DNA from: Bradyrhizobium sp. WBOS07
GTDB taxonomy: Bacteria; Pseudomonadota; Alphaproteobacteria; Rhizobiales; Xanthobacteraceae
Length of the DNA stretch: 64,000 nucleotides
Direction: 5' to 3'
Assembly (NCBI RefSeq): GCF_024585165.1
Contig: NZ_CP029008.1
Location: 5,599,501-5,663,500, forward strand
The notes under the pieces are model-generated. The model was not told the origin of the DNA. It made no database searches and worked only from the letters and a program-made list of their open reading frames with translations. The stretch's first letter is position 1. Each line of letters opens with the position of its first letter. Below, piece by piece: positions 18,401-28,438 of the stretch. A program made the translations under genes and the position numbers.

Positions 18401-19891
18401 CTAACCGGATGCGCGCTGCAATTCGGCGGAGCCGGCGTCTTCGAACTTCCCGGATCGGGCCGTCGCCCCCGTCTTGCGGGTCAGCGGCACCTCCAGGCGG
18501 CACAACAGGCCCTCGGCGCGCCAATCGAACCGCGCTTGTCCACCGAGCTGGGACTCGACGCTCGCCAGCAGGCTCCGCGTGCCGAAGCCGCGCGATTTCG
18601 GAGGCATGACGAGTGGGCCGCCCGATTCCTCCCAGCTCAGCGTCAGCAATTGCTCCTCGACCTGCCAGCCGATTGTGAGCCGTCCCGATCTGGTCGAGAG
18701 GGCGCCGTACTTGGCCGAGTTGGTGAAGAGCTCGTGCAGAGCGAGCGCCAGCGTCTGGGCCGTGGTCGGCAGCAACTGGACCTCCGGACCTGCCAATACG
18801 ATCTGGCCGCCGAGCGAGTAGGGCGCCAGCTCCTCGTCGATCAGCCTGGAGAGCTCGGCGCCCTGCCAGCTCGACAGCGACAGGATGGTGTGCACGCGCG
18901 CCAGCGCATTGATGCGGCCCTCGACGGCGCTGACATAGGCCTTGACCTCGTCGGCCCGGGTCAGACGCACGATCGACTGCGCCAGGGCCAGCGCGTTCTT
19001 GGCGCGATGATCGACTTCCCGCGCCAGCAGGTTCTGCCGTTCCTCGGCACGCTTGCGTTCGGTGATATCAACGGTGACGCCGCTGACGCGGACGACGCGA
19101 CCGCTATCGTCCACCGTTGCCGCCGCCGTGCCGACGCACCAGCGCACCTCTCCGTCGGGCCGCATGATGCGGAACTCGGTCTCGTAGGCCCGCGTGCCCC
19201 TGTTGAACTCGGCGATCGCCTTGCGCAGCTGGTCGACGTCGTCGGGATGCAACAGCGCTTGAACGTTGGCGGGGTTGACCTCGAAGCTCTCGGGGCTGAC
19301 GCCGAAGATGCGATACTGGCCTTCGTCCCACATCCAATCGCCGCTGATCCAGTCCCAATCCCAGGATCCCATCTTGCCGGCCGCGATCGCCATGCTGCGC
19401 CGTTGTTCGCTCTCGCGCAGCTTCGCCGTGGAGTTTTCCAGTTCCGCCGTGCGGGCGCGGACGCGATCCTCGAGCTCCTGGTTCAGTCGTTCGAGCTCGC
19501 GGGTCTTGCGGTAGAGTTCGGCAAACACCTTGATCTTGGCGCGCAGGACTTCCGGCACGACCGGGACCGGTACGTAGTCGACCGCGCCCATTTCGTAGCC
19601 GCGCAACCGGTCGATGTCGCTGACCTGGATGGCGGAGATGAAGATCATCGCGGTCTTCTGGAAGCGTGGATGCTCGCGGATCATCGCGGCGAGCTCGAAG
19701 CCGTCGAGTTCGGGCATGCAGACGTCGACGAGGATCACCGCGATCTCGGTCTTGAGCAGGACTTCCAGCGCCTCGCGCCCCGACGAGGCGATCACGAGGT
19801 TCTCGCCGAGATCCTTCAAGATCACCTCATAGGCGAGCAGCTTGGCGGGCTGGTCGTCGACGAGGAGGATATTGACCTTTTCGTGGTCCAT
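18401..19891 (-). CDS. REC-PAS-HWE histidine kinase
   Basis: A 496-residue cytosolic kinase. The receiver domain (1-125) has its phosphoacceptor Asp56 in VDVCMPELDG. A coiled-coil linker (about 130-185) leads to a PAS_3-type domain (about 190-300) and an HWE kinase core: H-box EVDHRAKNALALAQS, N-box HELFTNSAKYGAL and the WEESGGP segment that names the family. It starts at the ATG matching a normal receiver N-terminus, 13 bases after the stop of the poly-HAMP kinase, so the two form one operon. The receiver is a likely phosphate recipient from that kinase. HWE kinases commonly phosphorylate PhyR-type regulators; the target here is inferred. Confidence 0.93.
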   Translation of the reverse strand: MDHEKVNILLVDDQPAKLLAYEVILKDLGENLVIASSGREALEVLLKTEIAVILVDVCMPELDGFELAAMIREHPRFQKTAMIFISAIQVSDIDRLRGYEMGAVDYVPVPVVPEVLRAKIKVFAELYRKTRELERLNQELEDRVRARTAELENSTAKLRESEQRRSMAIAAGKMGSWDWDWISGDWMWDEGQYRIFGVSPESFEVNPANVQALLHPDDVDQLRKAIAEFNRGTRAYETEFRIMRPDGEVRWCVGTAAATVDDSGRVVRVSGVTVDITERKRAEERQNLLAREVDHRAKNALALAQSIVRLTRADEVKAYVSAVEGRINALARVHTILSLSSWQGAELSRLIDEELAPYSLGGQIVLAGPEVQLLPTTAQTLALALHELFTNSAKYGALSTRSGRLTIGWQVEEQLLTLSWEESGGPLVMPPKSRGFGTRSLLASVESQLGGQARFDWRAEGLLCRLEVPLTRKTGATARSGKFEDAGSAELQRASG

Positions 19892-19904
19892 ACGCGCATC
19901 CAAC

Positions 19905-22900
19905 TCAGCGGTGCAGCCACATGCGGATCGCAAGTAGCAATTGATCGGTGTTGACGGGTTTGGCGAGGTAGTCGGACGCGCCGGCCTCCAGGCACTTCTC
20001 GCGGTCACCCTTCATCGCCTTGGCGGTCAGCGCGATGATCGGAAGGCGGGCGAAAGCCGGATTTTCGCGAATGACGCCGATGGTCTGATAGCCATCCATC
20101 TGCGGCATCATGATGTCCATCAGCACGATGGCGATTTCCGGATTGGATTCGACCAGCGTCACAGCCTCGCTGCCGGTCGTGGCCGTCAGCACCTTCATGC
20201 CGCGCCGTTCCAGCACGCTCGACAGCGCGAAGATGTTGCGGGCGTCGTCGTCGACGAGCAGGGCGGTCTTGCCGATCAGGTCCTCGTCGGAACTGTTCAG
20301 TTTCTCCAGCATGCGCTGCTTCTCGACCGGAAGTTCGGTGATGACGCGGTGCAGGAACAGTGCGGTCTCGTCGAGCAGCCGTTCCGGCGATTCCACGCCC
20401 TTGACCACGATGCTGCGCGCCATGGTGTGGAGTTCCGCGTCCTCCTCGGCCGAAAGCTCCCGGCCGGTGAAGACGACGACCGGAACGTTCGACAGCGTCT
20501 CGTCGTTGCGGATCTCGTCCAGCACCTCGAAGCCGCTCATGTCGGGCAGGCGAAGGTCGAGCACCACGCAGTCGCAGGGCGTCTTGCGCAGCGTCGAGAG
20601 CGCACCGGCGCCGGTGTCCGTCGTGACGATCTCGATGTCGTCGTGATGCAGCAGCTCGCGGATCGAGAGCTGCTCGGCCTCGTTGTCCTCGACGATCAAC
20701 AGCCGCTTGCGCCTGGGACGGGCATATTCCTTGATCTGCGTCAGCGCCGCGGAAACGCCTTCGGTCGTCGTCGGCTTGTTGACGAAGGAGAACGCGCCAC
20801 GCGCCAGCGCATGCTGGCGGTCCTCGTCCAGCGTGATGATCTGCACGGGGATGTGGCGGGTCAGCGGATTGTGCTTGAGCTGGCTCAGCACGGTCCAGCC
20901 GAGCATGTCGGGCAGGAACACGTCGAGCGAGACGGCTCTCGGCTGGTATTGCTTGGCGAGCTCGAGCGCCTCCGCGCCGCGGGCGGCGACAAGCACCTTG
21001 AAGCCCTTGTCGCGGGCCAGATCGACCAGTACGCGGGCGTAGTGCGGATCGTCCTCGACGATCAGGAGAATGGTGTCACCGGGCTCGATGTTGAGCCGGT
21101 CGTCGGGAAGCTGCTCGATGACGCGCGGCTGGTCGGGTGCGGCCGTCTGTAGCGCCGGCGGCTGGCTGTGTTGCTGTGGCGCAGGTGCCGTGCGCGGCGC
21201 CAGCGTCGGGCCGGAATATTTGAGCGGCAGATAGAGTGTGAACGAGGAGCCCTTGCCCGGCGAGCTGCGCAGATGGATTTCTCCACCGAGCAGGCTCGCA
21301 AGTTCGCGGCTGATCGCGAGTCCGAGGCCGGTGCCGCCGTATTTGCGGCTGGTGCCTGCGTCGGCCTGCTGGAACGCCTCGAAGATCAGCTTCTGCTTCT
21401 CCACGGGAATGCCGATGCCGGTATCGGACACTTCGAACGCGATCACGGCCGGTGCGGAGTTCAGCACCGGGTGATCCGTGCCCCAGCCGCCGATCGCGCC
21501 GGCGACCTTCAGGCGCACTTCGCCCTCGGCGGTGAACTTGAAGGCGTTGGAGAGCAGGTTCTTCAGAACCTGTTGCAAACGCTTGGAGTCAGTGACGATG
21601 CTGCGCGGCAGGTTCGGATCGACGTCGATCTTGAACGACAGGTTGCGGTTGTCCGCCTCGTGCCGGAACGGACGGCCGACCGTCTCGAGCAGGTTCGCGG
21701 TCAGGATTTCCTCGGCGTCGACCGTCACCGTGCCGGATTCGATCTTGGACAGATCCAGAATGTCGCTGATGAGGTTGAGCAGGTCGGTGCCGGCGCCGTG
21801 GATGGTGCGGGCGAATTCGACCTGCTTGGCCGAGAGGTTGCCGTCCGGATTGTCGGTGAGCTGCTGGCCCAGAATGAGGATCGAGTTCAGCGGCGTGCGC
21901 AGCTCGTGGCTCATATTGGCGAGGAATTCGGACTTGTACTTCGACGTCAGCGCAAGCTCGGTCGCCTTCTCCTCCAGCGCGCGGCGGGCCTGCTCGATCT
22001 CCTGGTTCTTGCGTTCGACCTCGACGTTGCGCTCGGCAAGCTGCTGCGCCTTCTGCTCGAGCTGGTCGTTGGTCTGCTGCAATTCGCGCTGCTGGGTCTG
22101 CAGCTCGCCGGCGAGCTGCTGCGACTGCTTGAGCAGGCCTTCGGTCTGCATCGTCGCTTCGATCGAATTGAGCACGATGCCGATGGAGTCGGTGAGCTGC
22201 TCCAGGAACGTCATCTGCGAGGTCGTAAAGGAGACGAGCGAGGCGAGCTCGATCACGGCCTTGACCTGGCCCTCGAACAGCACCGGCAGCACGACGAGGT
22301 TCTTCGGCGCGACGCGGAACAGCGCCGAGTTGATCGGCACCACGTCGGATGGAATCTCGCCGACGACGCGCGGCCGCTTGTCGAGCGCGCACTGGCCGAT
22401 CAGGCCTTCGCCGAACTGCAGCACGCGCGGATACGGATAGATGCCGTCGCTGGCGTAGGAAGCCAGCAGCAACAGCTGCGGATTGTCCTCGCTCTCGACC
22501 TGGTAGATCACGCCGGTATGCGCGTTCACCAGCGGCGACAGCTCGGTGAGCAGCAGCCGGCCGACGGTGGTGAGGTCGCGCTGGCCCTGCAGCATGTTGG
22601 TGAATTTCGCCAGATTGGTCTTCAGCCAGTCCTGCTCGGTGTTCACGTCCGTCGTGAGACGGAGGTTCGTGATCATCGTGTTGATGTTGTCTTTCAGCTC
22701 GGCCACCTCGCCGCGGGCGTCGACCTGGATCGACCGCGTCAGGTCGCCCTTGGTGACGGCGGTCGCGACCTCGGCGATCGCGCGCACCTGCGAGGTGAGG
22801 TTGGCGGCGAGCAGGTTGACGTTACCGGTGAGGTCCTTCCAGGTGCCGGCGGCGCCCGGCACGTTGGCCTGACCGCCGAGCCGGCCTTCGACGCCGACCT

Positions 22901-25900
22901 CGCGTGCCACCGATGTCACCTGGTCGGCGAAGGTCGCGAGCGTCTCGGTCATGTTGTTGATGGTGTCGGCGAGGGCCGCGACCTCGCCCTTCGATTTGAC
23001 GGTGAGGTTCTGCTTCAGATCGCCGTTGGCGACGGCCGTGACGACCTTGACGATGCCGCGCACCTGCTCGGTGAGGTTGGCCGCCATGAAGTTCACGGTG
23101 TCGGTGAGGTCCTTCCAGGTGCCGGCGACGCCGGGCACCTGGGCCTGGCCGCCGAGCTTGCCTTCGGTGCCGACCTCGCGCGCCACGCGCGTCACTTCGC
23201 CGGCGAAGGCGTTGAGCTGGTCCACCATGGTGTTGATGGTGTTCTTCAGCTCGAGGATTTCGCCCTTGACGTCGACGGTGATCTTGCGGGAGAGGTCGCC
23301 GCGCGCCACCGCCGTGGTCACTTCGGCGATGTTGCGGACCTGGGTGGTGAGGTTCGCGGCCAGCAGGTTGACGTTGTCGGTGAGGTCCTTCCAGGTGCCG
23401 CCGACGCCGGGGACGACGGCCTGGCCGCCGAGCCGGCCCTCGGTGCCGACCTCGCGCGCGACGCGCGTCACTTCGGCCGCGAAAGAGCGGAGCTGCTCGA
23501 CCATCGTGTTCAAGGTGTCCTTGAGCAGCAGGATCTCGCCGCGCACGTCCACCGTGATCTTCTTCGACAGGTCGCCGCCGGCGATCGCGGTCGCGACCTC
23601 GGCGATGTTGCGGACCTGGGCGGTGAGGTTCGAGGCCATGAAGTTGACGTTGTCGGTGAGGTCCTTCCAGGTGCCGGCGACGCCGGGCACCTCGGCCTGG
23701 CCGCCGAGCTTGCCTTCGGTGCCGACCTCGCGCGCCACGCGCGTCACTTCGCCGGCAAAGCCGTTGAGCTGGTCCACCATGGTGTTGATGGTGTTCTTCA
23801 GCTCGAGGATCTCGCCCTTCACGTCGACGGTGATCTTGCGCGACAAGTCGCCGCGCGCCACGGCCGTGGTCACCTCGGCGATGTTGCGGACCTGGGCGGT
23901 GAGGTTGCCCGCCATCGAGTTGACGCTGTCGGTGAGGTCTTTCCAGGTGCCGGCGACGCCGGGCACGTTGGCCTGACCGCCGAGGCGGCCTTCGGTGCCG
24001 ACCTCGCGCGCCACGCGCGTCACCTCGCCCGCGAAGCGGTTGAGCTGGTCGACCATCGTGTTCAGCGTGTCCTTGAGCTGAAGGATCTCGCCGCGCACGT
24101 CCACGGTGATCTTGCGCGACAGGTCGCCGCCCGCGATCGCGGTCGCGACTTCGGCGATATTGCGGACCTGGGCGGTGAGATTGCCCGCCATCGAGTTCAC
24201 GGAATCGGTCAGGTCCTTCCAGGTGCCGGCGACGCCAGGCACGCCGGCCTGGCCGCCGAGCTTGCCGTCGGTGCCGACCTCGCGGGCGACGCGCGTCACT
24301 TCGCCGGCGAAGGCGTTGAGCTGGTCCACCATCGTGTTCAGGGTTTCCTTCAGCTGAAGGATTTCGCCCGACACGTTCACCGTGATCTTCTTCGACAAAT
24401 CGCCCTTGGCGACCGCGGTCGCGACCTCGGCGATGTTGCGGACCTGGCCGGTCAGGTTCGAGGCCATCGAGTTGACGCTGTCGGTGAGATCCTTCCACGT
24501 TCCGCCGACGCCGCGCACCACCGCCTGACCGCCGAGCTTGCCTTCGGTGCCGACCTCGCGGGCGACGCGCGTCACTTCGCCTGCGAAGGCGTTGAGCTGG
24601 TCCACCATGGTGTTGATGGTGTCCTTCAGCTCCAGGATCTCGCCGCGCACGTCCACCGTGATCTTCTTCGACAGATCGCCGCCAGCGACCGCGGTCGTCA
24701 CCTCGGCGATGTTGCGCACCTGCGCGGTCAGGTTCGAGGCCATCGAGTTGACGCTCTCGGTGAGGTCCTTCCAGGTGCCGGCGACGCCGAGCACGTTGGC
24801 CTGTCCGCCGAGCCTCCCTTCGGTGCCGACCTCGCGGGCGACGCGCGTCACTTCACCTGCGAAGGCGTTGAGCTGGTCCACCATGGTGTTGAGCGTCTCC
24901 TTCAGCTGAAGGATTTCGCCCGAGACGTTCACCGTGATCTTCTTCGAGAGGTCGCCGCTCGCGATGGCCGTGGCGACGTCGGCGATGTTGCGGACCTGCG
25001 CGGTCAGGTTCGAGGCCATGAAGTTGACGTTGTCGGTGAGGTCCTTCCAGGTGCCGGCGACGCCGGGCACCTGTGCCTGGCCGCCGAGCTTGCCTTCGGT
25101 GCCGACCTCGCGCGCCACGCGCGTCACTTCCGAAGCGAACGAGTTGAGCTGGTCCACCATGGTGTTGATGGTGTCCTTCAGCTCGAGGATCTCGCCGCGC
25201 ACGTCCACCGTGATCTTGCGCGACAGGTCGCCGCGTGCCACGGCGGTGGTGACGTTGGCGATGTTGCGCACCTGCGCGGTCAAATTGCCGCACATCGCGT
25301 TGACGGAGTCGGTCAGATCCTTCCAGGTGCCGGCGACGCCGGGCACGATGGCCTGGCCGCCGAGCTTGCCGTCGGTGCCGACCTCGCGGGCGACGCGCGT
25401 CACCTCGGAGGCGAACGAGCGGAGCTGGTCCACCATCGTGTTGATGGCTTCCTTGAGCTGCAGGATCTCGCCGCGGACGTCGACCGTGATCTTCTTGGAG
25501 AGGTCGCCGTTGGCGACCGCGATCGTCACCTCGGCGATGTTGCGAACCTGGTTGGTCAGGTTGTTCGCCATCGAGTTGACGCTCTCGGTGAGGTCCTTCC
25601 AGACGCCGGTCACCTCCGGCACCTGGGCCTGGCCGCCGAGCTTGCCTTCGGTGCCGACCTCGCGAGCCACGCGCGTCACCTCGGAGGTGAACACGCCGAG
25701 CTGCTTGATCATGGTGTTGACGATGGTCGCCGACTGCAGGAACTCGCCGCGGAGCGGACGGCCGTCGACGTCGAGCTTGACGGTCTGGAGCAGGTCGCCT
25801 TGCGCGACGGCAGCGACCGCGCGCGTCACCTCGCGCGTCGGCCACAGCAAATCGTCGATCAGCGTGTTGACGGACCCTTCCATGTCGGCCCAGGACCCCG

Positions 25901-26201
25901 AGGCGAGGCCGAATTTCACGCGCTGCCGGGTCTTGCCTTCGCGGCCGACCACCTGGCCGACCAGCTCGAGCTGCTGCGCCATGCGCTGGTTGGCGGCGAT
26001 GATTTCGTTAAAAGTGTCGGCGATCTTGCCGTCGATGCCGAGGTAGTCGCCGCTCATGCGCACCGAGAAATCGCCGCTGCGCATGGCCTGCAGGGCCTGC
26101 AGCAATTCGGCCCGGGAATCCGGATCAGACGTACCGTTGGTTTTTGGCTTTGGGACGCGACGACCGGAGCGTGATGCAGTTCCGGGATCGAGGTCGCTCA
26201 T
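19905..26201 (-). CDS. Giant soluble poly-HAMP hybrid histidine kinase
   Basis: A 2098-residue protein with no transmembrane segment. Order: two divergent HAMP-like units (about 30-173), eleven tandem 92-residue HAMP repeats (174-1185), a GAF domain (about 1200-1350), a coiled coil (1355-1420), HisKA with His1432 in [11 protein letters not shown], a HATPase (about 1540-1665), and three receiver domains (about 1725-1840, 1850-1965, 1975-2098) with acceptor segments [18 protein letters not shown] and [12 protein letters not shown]. The ATG is chosen for the GGGGA site upstream. This architecture recalls fungal group III kinases (Nik1/Os-1), which also carry about 90-residue HAMP repeats but fewer. 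An EcfG-type promoter lies about 140 bases upstream. The signal is unknown; osmotic or turgor-like sensing is analogy only. Confidence 0.95.
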   Translation of the reverse strand: MSDLDPGTASRSGRRVPKPKTNGTSDPDSRAELLQALQAMRSGDFSVRMSGDYLGIDGKIADTFNEIIAANQRMAQQLELVGQVVGREGKTRQRVKFGLASGSWADMEGSVNTLIDDLLWPTREVTRAVAAVAQGDLLQTVKLDVDGRPLRGEFLQSATIVNTMIKQLGVFTSEVTRVAREVGTEGKLGGQAQVPEVTGVWKDLTESVNSMANNLTNQVRNIAEVTIAVANGDLSKKITVDVRGEILQLKEAINTMVDQLRSFASEVTRVAREVGTDGKLGGQAIVPGVAGTWKDLTDSVNAMCGNLTAQVRNIANVTTAVARGDLSRKITVDVRGEILELKDTINTMVDQLNSFASEVTRVAREVGTEGKLGGQAQVPGVAGTWKDLTDNVNFMASNLTAQVRNIADVATAIASGDLSKKITVNVSGEILQLKETLNTMVDQLNAFAGEVTRVAREVGTEGRLGGQANVLGVAGTWKDLTESVNSMASNLTAQVRNIAEVTTAVAGGDLSKKITVDVRGEILELKDTINTMVDQLNAFAGEVTRVAREVGTEGKLGGQAVVRGVGGTWKDLTDSVNSMASNLTGQVRNIAEVATAVAKGDLSKKITVNVSGEILQLKETLNTMVDQLNAFAGEVTRVAREVGTDGKLGGQAGVPGVAGTWKDLTDSVNSMAGNLTAQVRNIAEVATAIAGGDLSRKITVDVRGEILQLKDTLNTMVDQLNRFAGEVTRVAREVGTEGRLGGQANVPGVAGTWKDLTDSVNSMAGNLTAQVRNIAEVTTAVARGDLSRKITVDVKGEILELKNTINTMVDQLNGFAGEVTRVAREVGTEGKLGGQAEVPGVAGTWKDLTDNVNFMASNLTAQVRNIAEVATAIAGGDLSKKITVDVRGEILLLKDTLNTMVEQLRSFAAEVTRVAREVGTEGRLGGQAVVPGVGGTWKDLTDNVNLLAANLTTQVRNIAEVTTAVARGDLSRKITVDVKGEILELKNTINTMVDQLNAFAGEVTRVAREVGTEGKLGGQAQVPGVAGTWKDLTDTVNFMAANLTEQVRGIVKVVTAVANGDLKQNLTVKSKGEVAALADTINNMTETLATFADQVTSVAREVGVEGRLGGQANVPGAAGTWKDLTGNVNLLAANLTSQVRAIAEVATAVTKGDLTRSIQVDARGEVAELKDNINTMITNLRLTTDVNTEQDWLKTNLAKFTNMLQGQRDLTTVGRLLLTELSPLVNAHTGVIYQVESEDNPQLLLLASYASDGIYPYPRVLQFGEGLIGQCALDKRPRVVGEIPSDVVPINSALFRVAPKNLVVLPVLFEGQVKAVIELASLVSFTTSQMTFLEQLTDSIGIVLNSIEATMQTEGLLKQSQQLAGELQTQQRELQQTNDQLEQKAQQLAERNVEVERKNQEIEQARRALEEKATELALTSKYKSEFLANMSHELRTPLNSILILGQQLTDNPDGNLSAKQVEFARTIHGAGTDLLNLISDILDLSKIESGTVTVDAEEILTANLLETVGRPFRHEADNRNLSFKIDVDPNLPRSIVTDSKRLQQVLKNLLSNAFKFTAEGEVRLKVAGAIGGWGTDHPVLNSAPAVIAFEVSDTGIGIPVEKQKLIFEAFQQADAGTSRKYGGTGLGLAISRELASLLGGEIHLRSSPGKGSSFTLYLPLKYSGPTLAPRTAPAPQQHSQPPALQTAAPDQPRVIEQLPDDRLNIEPGDTILLIVEDDPHYARVLVDLARDKGFKVLVAARGAEALELAKQYQPRAVSLDVFLPDMLGWTVLSQLKHNPLTRHIPVQIITLDEDRQHALARGAFSFVNKPTTTEGVSAALTQIKEYARPRRKRLLIVEDNEAEQLSIRELLHHDDIEIVTTDTGAGALSTLRKTPCDCVVLDLRLPDMSGFEVLDEIRNDETLSNVPVVVFTGRELSAEEDAELHTMARSIVVKGVESPERLLDETALFLHRVITELPVEKQRMLEKLNSSDEDLIGKTALLVDDDARNIFALSSVLERRGMKVLTATTGSEAVTLVESNPEIAIVLMDIMMPQMDGYQTIGVIRENPAFARLPIIALTAKAMKGDREKCLEAGASDYLAKPVNTDQLLLAIRMWLHR
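22647..25682 (-). repeat. Eleven tandem 276-bp repeats encoding HAMP pairs
   Basis: 3036 bases = 11 x 276, in frame with no indels. Each unit encodes [19 protein letters not shown]..., a WKDLT core, an N-L-T-x-Q-V-R-x-I segment and a GDLS-K-ITV...GEI core. Units alternate between TTAV/ELK-TI and ATAI/QLK-TL versions, suggesting amplification as double units. The final two repeats are the most divergent. Confidence 0.95.
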
Positions 26202-26340
26202 ACAATTTTCCCCCGCAGGCGTCGGCCGAATCCACGGCATGACGCGATTGGTCAAAATAGAGCGTCAGCCAAATTCGAAATCAAGCGCCAAGGTTGCGGC
26301 GCGAGGAAATGGAACCTGTCTTGCTCAGCCCGATGCTAAT

Positions 26341-26365
26341 AACCGCAATCCGCTGGATTGGTTCC
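26341..26365 (-). promoter_or_regulatory. EcfG-type promoter for the poly-HAMP / HWE kinase operon
   Basis: Minus strand GGAAC (26365-26361), 17 bases, GTT (26343-26341), with the full -10 reading GGTT. It is about 140 bases upstream of the kinase ATG, longer than for the other sites, so confidence is lower. Confidence 0.5.
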
Positions 26366-26454
26366 ACACGGGATTGAAAGAAACGACGCCGGCGCCCTGC
26401 CGTCCCACCGGTCCCCAGCGCCTCCTTCGGAACGGCGCCGCGCCTCGCGGTTAG

Positions 26455-26682
26455 CCGGCGCAAAGCGGCCGCGGGGCGGTCACCGGAGATCCGGCCGCCA
26501 GCTCTGCCAACCATGGCGATTCACCGACCACGGGGACGGCGGCGCGCTCCAATCCCAGCGGAAGCGGGGCCTCATCCTCTGGCGGCAAGGACGACAATGG
26601 CGATGCAGGCCGTGACAAGATGCCGGAAAGCAGCCGCACCGTGCGGCCGGAGACCCAGCAGCATCATCCGAACAACAGATAA
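26455..26682 (+). other. Open frame without a start codon: possible decayed small gene
   Basis: Between the kinase start and the DUF4142 gene there are 494 bases without a clear gene. Within them, a plus-strand frame from just after a TAG to TAA at 26680-26682 reads as a hydrophilic Gly/Ser/Asn-rich peptide (for example SNPSGSGASSSGGKDD and a HHPNNR end), like small stress peptides of this genus. No ATG, GTG or TTG occurs in its first two thirds. It may be a frameshifted remnant or chance. Apart from the kinase promoter I see nothing else in the gap. Confidence 0.25.
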
Positions 26683-26695
26683 GGAAGTAAGGCGG

Positions 26696-27208
26696 CTACT
26701 TGTCCGCCATGGTCCGCTCGGCATCCTTGACCTGCGCGCGCAGCAGCGGAAGCTGCTCGCGCGCGAAGGCCGCGAGCGCAGCGTTGTCGGGCGCCTTCAG
26801 ATAGCTTTCGAGCAGCGTGATGGCCGATTCATATTCGGGAATCTGCGAGGCATAGAAGCTGCGGACGTAAGTTGGCCCGTCCGAGGTTTCGGGCTCGATC
26901 AGGCTGGCGGCAACGGATTCCGTTTTGCCGACGCGGGGCTCGGCGCCGATTGTCTCCTGAATCTGCTTCAGCGCCCTGTCGCGTTTGGCCGCTTCCTCGG
27001 CGCGCAGGGCGGCGAGGTTCTTGACCTCGGCGTTGCCCTTCAAATCGGTGCTCTCCAGCAGACCTTGCTGAAACCGGCTGAAATTGTAGAGGCCGGTGAT
27101 GACGTCGGTGGCGCTCGGCGGGCGGTCGAGCGGCTTGCGTTCGCCGGTGCTGTCGGCAAGCGCAATGGTGCTGATCAATGCCATCATGACGGCAACGAGA
27201 ACTCGCAT
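26696..27208 (-). CDS. DUF4142-like exported protein (short form)
   Basis: A 170-residue protein with a signal peptide (MRVLVAVMMALISTIALA, cleavage near ADS) and a helical body with the DUF4142 pattern: FVRSFYASQI-like helix, then a YxSAITLLESYLKAPDN helix and a final EQLPLLRAQVKDAE helix. DUF4142 proteins are ferritin-like four-helix periplasmic proteins often induced by stress. This copy is more diverged than the paralogue at 31.2 kb. An ATG is preferred over an upstream TTG because it gives the better signal peptide. The function is unknown. Confidence 0.75.
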   Translation of the reverse strand: MRVLVAVMMALISTIALADSTGERKPLDRPPSATDVITGLYNFSRFQQGLLESTDLKGNAEVKNLAALRAEEAAKRDRALKQIQETIGAEPRVGKTESVAASLIEPETSDGPTYVRSFYASQIPEYESAITLLESYLKAPDNAALAAFAREQLPLLRAQVKDAERTMADK

Positions 27209-27301
27209 CGATATCAATCGCGGATGGCGGGCGAAGTTCCCCGAACGTTACGATGCGGTAAGGGCATTGCAGCCCGGGAGTTCCGTCCCCACGTCTTTCC
27301 C

Positions 27302-27496
27302 ATGAAACAGTCTGACATCTTCAGAGATAACGCCGACAATTGTCTTCAGCTCGCCGAGCGCGCCGAAGGACAACCCGCGCATAAGCGCTATTCGCGCATG
27401 GCGGACGCCTGGACGGCGCTGGCCCACGAGCAGGATTGGCTCGACGGCGAGGTTCCCCCCGTTGCCGCTCGCTTCCCGCAACAACCAGATGCGTGA
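27302..27496 (+). CDS. Small hypothetical protein (64 aa)
   Basis: MKQSDIFRDNADNCLQLAERA begins a 64-residue soluble helical protein with KRYSRMADAWTALAHEQDWLDG. This is a frequent Bradyrhizobium small-protein pattern (NAxNCxxLAExA ... YxRMxxAWxALAxEQDWLDG), also reminiscent of the 70-residue protein at 13.3 kb. Function unknown. It is divergent from the DUF4142 gene. Confidence 0.75.
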   Translation: MKQSDIFRDNADNCLQLAERAEGQPAHKRYSRMADAWTALAHEQDWLDGEVPPVAARFPQQPDA

Positions 27497-27611
27497 GCAT
27501 TCTCCGCTTGGTCAATCCCGTGTGAGATTGCGCACGGAATGCGAGCGGCCCATCCGGCATGATCGGGAATAGTCAATCGCGTTGGTCTTCATTCCAGAAG
27601 GAGGTTTTGCG

Positions 27612-27743
27612 ATGGCTCCACGTCTGGCTCTGCTTTCACTCGTCTTCGCCTTTGGCGTCTCGGTCGCGTTCGCGACGGTGACGACGGTGCGCCAGGTGCA
27701 TCTGGAGAATGCATCGGCGGCGGTCCATGCGACGCGCAGCTAG
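27612..27743 (+). CDS. Short exported or membrane peptide (43 aa)
   Basis: A 43-codon reading frame begins MAPRLALLSLVFAFGVSVAF and ends with a polar tail TVRQVHLENASAAVHATRS. A strong AAGGAGG lies eight bases upstream of the ATG. The hydrophobic N-terminal helix suggests a small inner-membrane or secreted peptide. No homologue is known to me; the call rests on the ribosome binding site and the signal-like N-terminus. Confidence 0.5.
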   Translation: MAPRLALLSLVFAFGVSVAFATVTTVRQVHLENASAAVHATRS

Positions 27744-27752
27744 CGCCCCGCC

Positions 27753-27777
27753 GGAACATTCGGCCCCGCAGTGCGTA
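27753..27777 (+). promoter_or_regulatory. Weak EcfG-like promoter before the 68-aa hydrophilic protein
   Basis: GGAAC (27753-27757), N16, CGTA (27774-27777): correct spacing but the last base of the -10 differs from CGTT. It lies 36 bases before the ATG. Confidence 0.3.
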
Positions 27778-27812
27778 AGCGCTTCGACACATCATGAGAG
27801 GCGAAGCACATC

Positions 27813-28019
27813 ATGGCCCATTCCGACCACGGCATCGTCAAGGACGAGCGCGCCGAGGAGCAGCCCCGCGACAAACAGCGTGCACAGTCCGTGCACAAGG
27901 CGGATCCGAAAGGGTCCCCCTCGCGGGAAGCGACGCGCGATCCGAAGTTGAACGACAACAGCAAGACGCCGGGCTCCGGCATGACGCCGGATGATTCCGG
28001 CGGCGCACCGAGCGGCTAA
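27813..28019 (+). CDS. Small hydrophilic, probably disordered protein (68 aa)
   Basis: A 68-residue, strongly charged protein (MAHSDHGIVKDERAEEQPRD ... NDNSKTPGSGMTPDDSGGAP) with no hydrophobic segment. The composition resembles hydrophilin or other stress-linked disordered peptides common in this genus. A weak EcfG-like motif precedes it and a hairpin terminator follows at about 100 bases. Function unknown. Confidence 0.65.
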   Translation: MAHSDHGIVKDERAEEQPRDKQRAQSVHKADPKGSPSREATRDPKLNDNSKTPGSGMTPDDSGGAPSG

Positions 28020-28121
28020 ACCGAGCTCCAGCCTTCGCACAGGGAACGAATCCCCGCGCATGGAGTCGACAGGTTGCTTCCGGTTGGCATGCCCCCGGTG
28101 CGCCGGAAGCAATCTCCAAGG

Positions 28122-28152
28122 ACGGCCCTGGCACCCACCGTGCCGGGGCCGT
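28122..28152 (+). terminator. Hairpin terminator after the 68-aa protein gene
   Basis: ACGGCCCTGGCAC (28122-28134) pairs with GTGCCGGGGCCGT (28140-28152) with one mismatch and a 5-base loop, followed by TTTGCTTGT. It could serve the rightward gene; the convergent ribbon-helix-helix gene ends just beyond it. Confidence 0.6.
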
Positions 28153-28169
28153 TTGCTTGTGGCCGGCTT

Positions 28170-28424
28170 CTACGGCTCGGTCCCGGTGCCGCCCTCGGGA
28201 TCTCCGTGGGTATGCCCGTCCGGTCCCCGGCCGAATACGCCGAAGCTGCTCGACTTCACACCAGCCGCCGCCTCGACGCCCGCGGCGGCCAGTCCGAACC
28301 TGAGCAGCTCGCGGACCGCTGCCGCCCGCGTCGGCATGCGATGCTTGAACCGGAAATCGTCGAGGGCGGCCAATTCCTCCGGCGAGAGCATGACCTGAAG
28401 GCGCTCAGCGCGAAGCTCGTTCAT
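28170..28424 (-). CDS. Ribbon-helix-helix transcriptional regulator
   Basis: An 84-residue protein. Residues 1-45 have the RHH pattern: a beta strand (RLQVMLSPEELAAL), then helices around DDFRFKHRMPTRAAAVRELLRFGL. The tail is Gly-rich and unrelated (ending GDPEGGTGTEP). The ATG at 28424 is preferred to an upstream GTG. No toxin gene is adjacent, so it is not an obvious antitoxin. A tandem half-site array overlapping an EcfG-type promoter lies 15-63 bases upstream, suggesting autoregulation. Confidence 0.8.
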   Translation of the reverse strand: MNELRAERLQVMLSPEELAALDDFRFKHRMPTRAAAVRELLRFGLAAAGVEAAAGVKSSSFGVFGRGPDGHTHGDPEGGTGTEP

Positions 28425-28438
28425 GGTCCACCACACGA

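Noticed and set aside
21168..26174. A 1668-codon open frame on the plus strand opposite the poly-HAMP kinase
   Set aside because: It mirrors the repeat array of the kinase, has no recognisable domain, and is a typical antisense shadow in GC-rich DNA with repeated codons.
28170..28424. Ribbon-helix-helix gene as antitoxin of a toxin-antitoxin pair
   Set aside because: No small toxin-like gene (ParE, RelE, PIN or similar) lies on either side; the neighbours are a 68-aa hydrophilic protein and a DUF3147 gene.
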